NCBI GenBank assembly: GCA_021780095.1 | Contig: JAJXZK010000229.1 | Location: 1-12,050 of the forward strand | Origin: Acidobacteriota bacterium | GTDB taxonomy: Bacteria; Acidobacteriota; Terriglobia; Terriglobales; Acidobacteriaceae | Length of the DNA stretch: 12,050 bases | Direction: 5' to 3' | Shown here: positions 1 through 5,796 of the stretch, piece by piece | Numbering within the stretch: position 1 is the first letter of the stretch | Layout of the letters: each line of letters starts with the position of its first letter | The notes under the pieces: model-generated | Seen by the model: the letters and a program-made list of their open reading frames with translations, nothing else | The model's database searches: none | Told to the model about the DNA's origin: nothing | Position numbers and translations under genes: made by a program

Positions 1-1
1 G

Positions 2-640
2 AAGTGGGGCCGCGACGTTGGCGGCAATTTCTGGCGAACCACCGGCGACGTGGGTTACCTGGATACGCCGCAAAGTACGCTCTGGAAGAATCTCGCTGCC
101 TACGGCTTCGGGCAGGCCGGCATCGAAAAGTGGGCGGGCCCCGGCGGCTGGAACGACCCGGACAATCTGCTGGTCGGAAAGATTCTGTGGGACGGTCAAC
201 TGATGCCCACCCCGCTGACTCACAACGAACAGTACACCTATATGACGCTGTGGTCGCTGATGGATGCTCCGCTGGTCTTTGGCGGGGACATGACGCAGTT
301 GGATCCCTTTACGTTGAGCCTTCTCACCAACGATGAAGTGATCGATGTTAATCAGGATGCGTTAGGCAAACTGGCTGCGCCGGCTTCGCAGCATGGAACC
401 CTCGAAGTCTGGACGAAGCCAATGGAAGACGGCTCAATCGCCGTTGGGCTATTCAATCGTGGCGATCAGGCAGCGGAGGTTATCGCTCTGTGGTCCGACC
501 TTGGCATTCACGGCAAACGCACCGTTCGCGATCTTTGGCGTCAGAAGGATGTCGGCAAATTCGATCATGAGTTTCATGCATCCGTGGGCCCGCACGGCGC
601 AGAAATGTTCCTGCTCGAGAAACATCGACATAAGTGGTAG
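2..640 (+). CDS. Alpha-galactosidase, GH27 family (3' part, 5' end outside window)
   Basis: The last 212 codons of a glycoside hydrolase family 27 enzyme (melibiase type), which releases terminal alpha-linked galactose from oligosaccharides or plant galactomannans. The reading frame is open from base 2, so the start and the nucleophile-bearing half of the TIM barrel lie outside the window. Visible: WGRDVGGNFWRTTGD (partial residues 2-16), where D16 aligns with the GH27 acid/base Asp (R-x3-D spacing as in human alpha-galactosidase A); GPGGWNDPDNL at 46-56 (most relatives have WNDPDML); MDAPLVFGGDM at 87-97; and VNQDALGK at 116-123. From about residue 132 a beta-sandwich C-terminal domain follows, ending in GAEMFLLEKH as family members do. 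It converges on rlmN with only 11 bp between the stops and no obvious terminator hairpin. It has no visible link to the pilus operon. The family assignment is firm; substrate and localisation are unknown because the N-terminus is missing. Confidence 0.93.
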   Translation, partial: KWGRDVGGNFWRTTGDVGYLDTPQSTLWKNLAAYGFGQAGIEKWAGPGGWNDPDNLLVGKILWDGQLMPTPLTHNEQYTYMTLWSLMDAPLVFGGDMTQLDPFTLSLLTNDEVIDVNQDALGKLAAPASQHGTLEVWTKPMEDGSIAVGLFNRGDQAAEVIALWSDLGIHGKRTVRDLWRQKDVGKFDHEFHASVGPHGAEMFLLEKHRHKW

Positions 641-651
641 CTGATCGCAGG

Positions 652-1839
652 CTATTCGATCGTTCGCTTCAACTGACCGCAGGCCGCGTAAATGTCGCCC
701 CCGCGTGGACGACGCAGAAATGCCGGCACGCCGCCCGCAATTAAATGCTGCTGAAACGCGGCGACGTCTTCCGGCTTGGGCATGCGATAGGGAATATTGG
801 GGCCGGGATTCCAGACGATTAGGTTCACTTTGACGGGCAATCGGGAGCGCCCCAGCAGAGCGTTCAACTCGCGCGCATCTTGCAACGAATCGTTGACGCC
901 GCCCAGCAAGACGTACTCGAAGGTCATCCGTTCCCGCGGTCGCAGAGGAACTTCTCGCAGCGCCGACAGCAGATCCTCAATCTTCCATTTGCGCGTTACC
1001 GGCATGATGCTTTCGCGAATGGAATTATTGGGCGCATTCAGGCTCAGCGCCAGCTTGGGCCGCAGCTTCTCCTTTGCGAACCGCTCGATGCCCGGCAGAA
1101 TCCCAGAGGTCGAGACCGTCATGCGCGATTCGGGAATCCCCATGCCTTCGACTAGCAAATGAACCGCTGCCATGAAATTGTCGTAGTTCAGAAACGGTTC
1201 GCCCATCCCCATAAACACCAGGTTGATTCGGTCCCGGCCAACGCGCACTTGGTGGCGATTCAATACTGCAGCGACTTGTCCGGCGATTTCCCCCGCAGTC
1301 AGGTTGCGTTTCACGCCCAGCTTTGCGGTCAGGCAAAATTGGCAATTCACCGCACACCCCACCTGGCTCGAAACACAAATCGTTGCGCGACGGTAGGGAA
1401 TTGCAGGCTCGGTCTGCTCGCCCACGGTTGTGGAACCAGCCTGGGCCTCTTCGGTGGCAGCGTCGGAGCCGTCGCCCAGCTCGCCGTCATCCCCGTTGGG
1501 CATCCAGACGGTTTCGACGGTCTCCCCGTCAGCGCATGCGACAAGATATCGCTCGGTTCCATCCGTCGAAACGAAAGCCTGCGCGATGCGTGGCATCCCC
1601 ACCTCGAAGCCGGATTGAGTCAGCAATTCCCGAACTGATTTCGGTAAGGCGGTCATCTCTTCCAGGGAGGAAACACACTGTTGATAAAGTGCGTGCCAAA
1701 TTTGCCGGGAGCGATATGACTCTAAACCTAAACTTTCAATTAGTTTCTCAAGTTGCTGTAAGGAAAGAGAAAATAGGGCTTCAAAAGAATTTTTAATATT
1801 CTTCGGTGGAAGAGGGTCGAATTGTGGAAAAACTTGCAT
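652..1839 (-). CDS. rlmN: Dual-specificity 23S rRNA/tRNA adenine C2-methyltransferase RlmN (radical SAM)
   Basis: A 395-residue RlmN. The family methylates C2 of A2503 in 23S rRNA, and of A37 in some tRNAs, by a radical-SAM mechanism using a methylated-Cys intermediate. The [4Fe-4S] motif is C162-AVN-C166-QF-C169; the conserved upstream Cys is C155 in RATICVSSQVG; GMGEP lies at 211-215; the methyl-accepting Cys is C387 in AACGQLKRT at the C-terminus. The N-terminal helical domain (about 15-80) contains the usual SYRSRQIWHALY. Odd: between the beta-strand ending VWMPNG (111-116) and the RATICVSS strand (151-158) there is a roughly 30-residue acidic, Ala/Gly/Ser/Thr-rich insertion (about 117-147) where E. 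coli RlmN has only a short turn. The ATG at 1837-1839 is the only sensible start, although no Shine-Dalgarno is visible in front of it. Transcribed divergently from the M16 peptidase gene and convergently with the galactosidase gene. Confidence 0.97.
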   Translation of the reverse strand: MQVFPQFDPLPPKNIKNSFEALFSLSLQQLEKLIESLGLESYRSRQIWHALYQQCVSSLEEMTALPKSVRELLTQSGFEVGMPRIAQAFVSTDGTERYLVACADGETVETVWMPNGDDGELGDGSDAATEEAQAGSTTVGEQTEPAIPYRRATICVSSQVGCAVNCQFCLTAKLGVKRNLTAGEIAGQVAAVLNRHQVRVGRDRINLVFMGMGEPFLNYDNFMAAVHLLVEGMGIPESRMTVSTSGILPGIERFAKEKLRPKLALSLNAPNNSIRESIMPVTRKWKIEDLLSALREVPLRPRERMTFEYVLLGGVNDSLQDARELNALLGRSRLPVKVNLIVWNPGPNIPYRMPKPEDVAAFQQHLIAGGVPAFLRRPRGGDIYAACGQLKRTIE

Positions 1840-1910
1840 CTAATGTGGATAACTAGTTGCAGCCTAGCCGCTTCCGGGCCCGACAGCATTCCACCCTGGT
1901 ATGTGAAAAA
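1823..1910 (-). promoter_or_regulatory. Cluster of three DnaA-box-like 9-mers, same orientation
   Basis: Read on the minus strand there are three matches to the DnaA-box consensus TTWTNCACA: TTTTTCACA at 1910-1902, the perfect box TTATCCACA at 1852-1844, and TTTTCCACA at 1831-1823 (inside codons 3-6 of rlmN). The latter two start 21 bp apart, about two helical turns, and all three point the same way. The first lies just downstream of the candidate rlmN -10. DnaA as the binding protein is known for such sequences in E. coli and B. subtilis; that it acts here is inference. Confidence 0.35.
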
Positions 1911-1916
1911 ATTATA
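1911..1916 (-). promoter_or_regulatory. Candidate -10 element of the rlmN promoter
   Basis: On the minus strand these six bases read TATAAT, a perfect sigma-70 type -10 box, within a longer TGTATATAAT. Initiation about 7 bases downstream would give an rlmN leader of roughly 65 nt. No convincing -35 hexamer sits at 16-18 bp spacing (that stretch lies in the first codons of the M16 gene), so this rests on the -10 alone. The same AT-rich block abuts the start codon of the divergent peptidase gene, so the two promoters probably overlap. Confidence 0.4.
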
Positions 1917-1921
1917 TACAG

Positions 1922-3277
1922 ATGAAACCGATCGACAGCCCGCAAGACACTTCTCATTTTAGCTCCCTTGGAAGCTCGCCCGACAGCGCCCAAAGTCGCA
2001 ATATTCGCCGTACAGAATTATCGAATGGCCTTGTGATCCTGACCGAGAGAATGGAGCATGTTCGTTCCGTCTCGATGGGTGTATGGGTCAAGACCGGTTC
2101 GCGAGACGAATTGCCGGAGATCAACGGCGTGTCCCACTTTGTTGAACACATGGTCTTCAAGGGCACCAAGTCCCGGTCCGCCCAAAATATCGCCAGAGAG
2201 GTCGATGCCATCGGCGGAAACCTGGACGCTTTCACCAGCAAGGAAACCATCTGCTTCAACATTAAAGTGCTCGACGAGCACGTACCGAAGGCCCTGGATG
2301 TGCTGACGGACCTTGTGACGCAACCTCTCTTTGCTCCGGATGATATTGGACGCGAATGCAAAGTCATCCTGGAAGAAATCAAGATGGATGAAGATAACCC
2401 AGACATGCTGGTGCATGAAATCTTCACCCAGAGCTTCTGGAAAGATCATCCGTTGGGCAAGCCAATCCTGGGCACGCGGGAAACGGTGAAGCGCTTCGAT
2501 CAGGGAATGCTGTTTGATTTCTATGGCGGGCGATTCCAGGGGAAAAACATGATCTTCTCCGCCGCAGGAAACTTGGATCACGATGCGTTTGTGACGTTGG
2601 TCGCGGAGAAGCTGGCCCATCTGCCACCCTCCCCGCCGGTCGACAGCGAATTGATTCTGCCGTTCGCAGCCACACCGAAAGTGCATGCCCGGATCGTCTC
2701 CAAGCAGAAGAAGTCGCTGGAACAGCTGCAGCTCTGCCTGGGTGTTCCCGCTCCGGCTGTGAACGATGAACAGCGTTATACCGTCGCTCTGCTGAATACA
2801 ATTCTCGGCGGCGGCATGAGCTCCCGCCTGTTTCAGAACGTCCGCGAGGACCGTGGACTGGCCTACTCCATTTTCAGCGAGGTAAACTCGTTTCGCGATA
2901 CGGGGTCGCTATGTGTCTACGCCGGGACTTCGGCACAGAATGCGGAGCAGGTGATTCGCCTGACGGTGGATGAATTTCGGCGTCTGAAAGATGAGCTGGT
3001 GCCGGAAGAGGAATTGCAGCGGGCCAAGGACCAGTTGAAGGGCAATATTCTGATGAGCCTGGAAAGCTCCGGTGCGCTGATGTCAAATTTGGCGCGACAG
3101 GAAATGTACTTCCAGCGTTTCTATGCAGTTCCGGAGGTCCTGGAACAAGTGGCTCAGGTCACCAGCGAGGATCTGAGGCGAATGGCCGGGCAAATGTTTG
3201 TTCCTGAGTCGGTTGCCGTTGCGCTGCTGGGCAACCTGAATGGCCTGAAGATCACGCGCGAACACCTTGCCTGCTGA
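1922..3277 (+). CDS. M16 family zinc metallopeptidase (processing-peptidase type)
   Basis: A 451-residue single-chain M16 peptidase of the bacterial processing-protease-like (YmxG/PqqL-small) type. The inverted zinc motif HxxEH is H72-F-V-E75-H76; the third ligand is E152 in VILEEIKMDEDNP, 76 residues after H76 as the family requires. The second, structural half carries GGGMSSRLFQNVRED (296-310) and the R308/Y315 pair that contacts substrate, so the active-site residues are all present. There is no signal peptide or membrane segment: the first 27 residues are polar and precede the usual start of the family, so the protein is predicted cytoplasmic. The ATG at 1922 is the only possible start (TGA in frame at 1904-1906) and has no Shine-Dalgarno; an AT-rich block touches it, suggesting a leaderless message. 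It is followed after 47 nt by the pilin gene. A role in processing pilus components is possible from position only; related genes also stand alone in many genomes. Confidence 0.93.
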   Translation: MKPIDSPQDTSHFSSLGSSPDSAQSRNIRRTELSNGLVILTERMEHVRSVSMGVWVKTGSRDELPEINGVSHFVEHMVFKGTKSRSAQNIAREVDAIGGNLDAFTSKETICFNIKVLDEHVPKALDVLTDLVTQPLFAPDDIGRECKVILEEIKMDEDNPDMLVHEIFTQSFWKDHPLGKPILGTRETVKRFDQGMLFDFYGGRFQGKNMIFSAAGNLDHDAFVTLVAEKLAHLPPSPPVDSELILPFAATPKVHARIVSKQKKSLEQLQLCLGVPAPAVNDEQRYTVALLNTILGGGMSSRLFQNVREDRGLAYSIFSEVNSFRDTGSLCVYAGTSAQNAEQVIRLTVDEFRRLKDELVPEEELQRAKDQLKGNILMSLESSGALMSNLARQEMYFQRFYAVPEVLEQVAQVTSEDLRRMAGQMFVPESVAVALLGNLNGLKITREHLAC

Positions 3278-3295
3278 TACAGTAGGGAATATATT
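3267..3295 (+). promoter_or_regulatory. Candidate sigma-70 promoter for the pilin gene
   Basis: TTGCCT (3267-3272) and TATATT (3290-3295) are separated by exactly 17 bp and match the -35 and -10 consensus at 4/6 and 5/6 positions. The -35 box lies in the last codons of the M16 gene. Initiation near 3302 would give a leader of about 23 nt with the pilin Shine-Dalgarno. The -10 sits inside the perfect palindrome GAATATATTC (3287-3296). Pilins are needed in excess over assembly proteins, which fits a separate promoter, but there is no experimental support. Confidence 0.45.
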
Positions 3296-3296
3296 C

Positions 3297-3312
3297 GCAT
3301 TGCTTCCAATGC
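3297..3312 (+). other. Small hairpin directly upstream of the pilin Shine-Dalgarno
   Basis: GCATTG (3297-3302), loop CTTC, CAATGC (3307-3312) form a perfect 6-bp stem that ends one base before the AGGG ribosome-binding site (3313-3316). There is no U-tract, so it is not an intrinsic terminator. It would form only in transcripts reading through from the M16 gene; messages starting at the candidate internal promoter (about 3302) would lack the left arm. Confidence 0.4.
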
Positions 3313-3324
3313 AGGGTGTTGAAA

Positions 3325-3846
3325 ATGAAAAATGAAGTGCTTGAAAATAGCAGAACACAGCTGCGTCAGTCTGGTTTCACGCTGATGGAGTTGCTGATTG
3401 TGATGTCCGTCATCCTGATCCTGATGGCTGTGGCGATCCCAAACTATATGAACATGCGCAGCCAGGCCAATGAGACGGCGGCCATGGAAGAGTTGCGCAC
3501 GTTGAACAGCGCAGAAATCCAATATCAGACCAACTATCCGGCGAATGGATTCTCCTGCACGTTGGCGCAATTGGGTGGCGATCCTAAATCTGGCGCGCCA
3601 AGTGCTCAGGCAGCCCAGCTGATTCCAGCGGATCTCGCCAGCGGGTACAAGAGCGGCTACCTGTTTGCCATCACCAATTGCACCAAGGTGAATGTCAACA
3701 ATCAGGATGTCTACACCTCCTTTGAGGTGACGGCAGTTCCGCAGGCGGTGGGCAAGACGGGGCATCGTGGGTTCTGCATGGACCAGACGGGCGAAGTGAA
3801 GGCAGACCCGGCCGGCGGCACGAACTGTACGCAGCCTATTTCGTAG
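3325..3846 (+). CDS. Type IV pilin / pseudopilin (class III signal peptide)
   Basis: A 173-residue prepilin. The prepilin-peptidase site is G17|FTLMELLIV: F18 would be the N-methylated first residue and E22 is the conserved Glu5 of the mature protein, followed by a hydrophobic helix to about residue 38 and the typical AIPNYMNMRSQAN. The 17-residue leader is polar and rather long. The globular part has four cysteines (C78, C119, C151, C168); the last two bracket a segment like the C-terminal disulfide loop of type IV pilins. The ATG at 3325 is preferred because AGGG lies 8 nt upstream at 3313-3316; GTG 3316 and TTG 3319 are in frame but overlap that site. It is the only pilin gene in the window and lies just before the pilus assembly genes, so it is the probable main subunit or a GspG/PilE-like one. 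Which of the two cannot be told from sequence alone. Confidence 0.9.
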   Translation: MKNEVLENSRTQLRQSGFTLMELLIVMSVILILMAVAIPNYMNMRSQANETAAMEELRTLNSAEIQYQTNYPANGFSCTLAQLGGDPKSGAPSAQAAQLIPADLASGYKSGYLFAITNCTKVNVNNQDVYTSFEVTAVPQAVGKTGHRGFCMDQTGEVKADPAGGTNCTQPIS

Positions 3847-3876
3847 GTCGAAGATAGCGGACGGCTCATACATTTT

Positions 3877-4602
3877 TTGATAGGCACAGATATCTTTTTT
3901 AGCACGAGACTTCGCAAACGAACTGCCAGACGGTGGCTCGCTAGGTTGCTGCTGCAGGTGGTGTACCTCGTTTTCGCAGCGCCGTCATGGTGCGCGGCTG
4001 CCACGCCCGTGCCTCCGGCAACACCGAGCCTTTCGCAAATCTGCAAGCGCGTGGATCAGCACTATAACCGACTGCGCTCGCTGCGCGTCCAATTCACAGA
4101 AACCTACCAGGGTATGGGGATGCAACGCACGGAGACGGGAACGCTGCTGCTGGAAAAGCCCGGTCGCATGCGGTGGGATTATTCCAACCCGGCAGGCAAG
4201 GTATTTGTCATCGATGAAAAATACGGCTACTCCTACACCCCGGGAGATGCGCAGGCGGAGCGCTACCCGGCCAAGCAACTGCAGGACTTTCGTTCGCCAC
4301 TTCGCTTCTTGTTAGGCCATACACGCATAGAAAAGGAATTGACCGATTTGACGCTGACTCCTGAGGGGACGGGATATCGTTTGCGAGGCGTCCCGAAAGG
4401 CATGGAGCAGAAAGTGGCGGAAGTCACGCTGACGGTGACGCCGGAAGGCAGGATTGACGCCATCCAGTGGAAAGAAACCGATGGCGCGATCACGGAGTTT
4501 CAGCTCGCCAACGAGCTGTCCAATCCGCCCCTTGTCGCAGACACGTTCTCTTTTCAGCCACCCCCGGGCGTCACGGTGGTCAAGGGAATGGCTCCGATCT
4601 AA
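3877..4602 (+). CDS. LolA-like periplasmic lipoprotein carrier
   Basis: A protein of about 241 residues with the LolA fold (outer-membrane lipoprotein carrier family). LolA ferries lipoproteins from the LolCDE exporter across the periplasm. Family signatures are QFTETY (72-77), ETGTLLLEKPGRMRWDY (86-102) and NPAGKVFVID (104-113), then the central helix region and a C-terminal half with EGRIDAIQW. The N-terminus has an Arg/Lys-rich stretch (11-23), a hydrophobic segment (24-35) and a plausible signal-peptidase I site near residues 39-42. C39 lacks a lipobox (PSWC). The start is uncertain: TTG 3877 is the most upstream codon giving a complete signal peptide, with only a weak GGACGG upstream; GTG/CTG codons inside the hydrophobic segment would destroy it. 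The gene lies 30 nt after the pilin and 11 nt before the propeller gene. Its place in a pilus operon suggests a dedicated carrier, perhaps for a secretin pilotin, but that is inference. Confidence 0.85.
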   Translation: MIGTDIFFSTRLRKRTARRWLARLLLQVVYLVFAAPSWCAAATPVPPATPSLSQICKRVDQHYNRLRSLRVQFTETYQGMGMQRTETGTLLLEKPGRMRWDYSNPAGKVFVIDEKYGYSYTPGDAQAERYPAKQLQDFRSPLRFLLGHTRIEKELTDLTLTPEGTGYRLRGVPKGMEQKVAEVTLTVTPEGRIDAIQWKETDGAITEFQLANELSNPPLVADTFSFQPPPGVTVVKGMAPI

Positions 4603-4613
4603 CGCGGAATCGA

Positions 4614-5789
4614 ATGTTCTGGAGCGATGGCTTGCAGTCTCAATTCTCACGGACAGGCTTGTGTGGACTTGTGCTGGGTGTCTGTCTTGGCGCAACTTTG
4701 CCGGCGCGTGCCCAGTGGCAGATCGAACGCAGCGGAACGACCGCCAGCTTGCGCGGAATCCACGCTGTTACCGCCGACATAGCCTGGGCGAGCGGAACCA
4801 ACGGTACCGTTCTTCGCACGCTGAACGGAGGGCAAAGCTGGCGCTCGTGCTCGGTCCCTGCGAGCGCTGAGGAATTAGATTTTCGCAGCGTGTGGGCCTG
4901 GGATGCGGACCACGCCATGGTGATGTCAAGCGGTCCGGGCGGCGAATCCAGGCTCTATTCCACCCATGACGGCTGTCGCACCTGGAAACTGGTGTTCACC
5001 AATCCCGATGCGGACGGGTTTTGGGATAGCTTGCAATTCGACGGAATACGATTCGGCGTGATCCTTGGAGATCCGGTGCAGGGAAGCTTCACCATGTTCG
5101 TGACCTATGACGGCGGCGTCCAGTGGACGCGACAAGTGGATCCCTGCCTGCGCACCATGGAGCCCAAGCAAGGGGCTTTCGCCGCCAGCAATCAATCATT
5201 GGCAGTGGTTCCGTTGCAGGATGCAAACTCCGCACCGGGGACCGCAACCAATCATCAAATGTGGTTCGGCGCCAGCGGCGGATGGCTATACGGGTTTGGA
5301 TTGGAGCCGCTGGAATTAATCTCCGCTGCGGGCGGAAATGTCGCCCCCAATGGCTGCACTCACCTCCGTGCACTGCCGGTTGGATCAAAGGATTCTGCGG
5401 GAATTTTTGCTGTCGCCTTTCACGGCAGGACCAACGGAGTCGTCGTTGGCGGAGATTACGCTCAACCGCACAACGGCGGCAAAACCTCTGCCTTCACCAC
5501 GGATGGCGTTCACTGGCGCCTCGCGGCCCATCCGCCCGCTGGATATCGCTCGACCGTAGCGTGGAACCCAACCGACGCGAGCTGGATTACCGCCGGATCG
5601 ACGGGCAGCGACATCTCCCACGACAACGGCAACACCTGGCAGCCACTCGACGACGCTAATTGGAACGCCCTCAGCCTGCCCTTCGCCGTTGGGCCAGACG
5701 GCCGCATTGCAAGACTGATATCTTGGGGTCAGCTACGCGTAATCAACGAAGCTCCGGCTGCCGCTATAGCGGGACCGTTGAAGGACTAG
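4614..5789 (+). CDS. Secreted BNR / Ycf48-like beta-propeller protein
   Basis: A 391-residue protein with an Sec signal peptide (hydrophobic 14-31, cleavage likely after ARA33) and repeated Asp-box turns of the S/T-x-D-x-G-x-x-W type: TLNGGQSW (69-76), STHDGCRTW (116-124), TYDGGVQW (164-171), TTDGVHW (295-301) and SHDNGNTW (335-342). This matches the BNR/photosynthesis-system-II-assembly-factor (Ycf48) propeller families. No catalytic sialidase residues are recognisable, so a binding or scaffolding role is more likely than an enzyme. The spacing between the third and fourth box (about 124 residues) leaves room for blades without a recognisable box. ATG 4614 is chosen because it yields a clean signal peptide and a weak GGA lies 5 nt upstream; the frame stays open further upstream, but only inside lolA and without a signal sequence. 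It is 11 nt after lolA, and its stop overlaps the pilC ribosome-binding site, so it is co-translated with the pilus genes. Its function is unknown. Confidence 0.85.
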   Translation: MFWSDGLQSQFSRTGLCGLVLGVCLGATLPARAQWQIERSGTTASLRGIHAVTADIAWASGTNGTVLRTLNGGQSWRSCSVPASAEELDFRSVWAWDADHAMVMSSGPGGESRLYSTHDGCRTWKLVFTNPDADGFWDSLQFDGIRFGVILGDPVQGSFTMFVTYDGGVQWTRQVDPCLRTMEPKQGAFAASNQSLAVVPLQDANSAPGTATNHQMWFGASGGWLYGFGLEPLELISAAGGNVAPNGCTHLRALPVGSKDSAGIFAVAFHGRTNGVVVGGDYAQPHNGGKTSAFTTDGVHWRLAAHPPAGYRSTVAWNPTDASWITAGSTGSDISHDNGNTWQPLDDANWNALSLPFAVGPDGRIARLISWGQLRVINEAPAAAIAGPLKD

Positions 5790-5796
5790 GAACCCA

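Noticed and set aside
641..651. Shared terminator between the convergent galactosidase and rlmN genes
   Set aside because: The 11-bp gap has no inverted repeat or T-run, and I saw no convincing stem in the adjoining gene ends.
1159..1638. Plus-strand open frame inside rlmN
   Set aside because: Shadow of the GC-rich rlmN coding sequence; composition and lack of any motif argue against a gene.
2018..2686. Open frame of 222 codons on the minus strand opposite the M16 gene
   Set aside because: Antisense to an intact peptidase with all active-site motifs; no ribosome-binding site or recognisable domain.
3316..3324. Upstream GTG/TTG starts for the pilin
   Set aside because: They overlap the AGGG ribosome-binding site that is properly spaced for ATG 3325.
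3278..3324. Sigma-54 promoter for the pilin, as in several other pilus systems
   Set aside because: I looked for a GG-N10-GC element of the TGGCAC-N5-TTGC type before the pilin and saw none; a sigma-70 type pair fits better.
3154..3873. Open frame of 239 codons on the minus strand opposite the M16 end and the pilin
   Set aside because: It spans two genes in antisense and has no family similarity; it would cover the pilin and its promoter entirely.
4467..4613. N-terminal extension of the propeller protein from ATG 4467
   Set aside because: It would lie wholly inside lolA, add a basic non-homologous stretch and bury the clear signal peptide that starts at ATG 4614.
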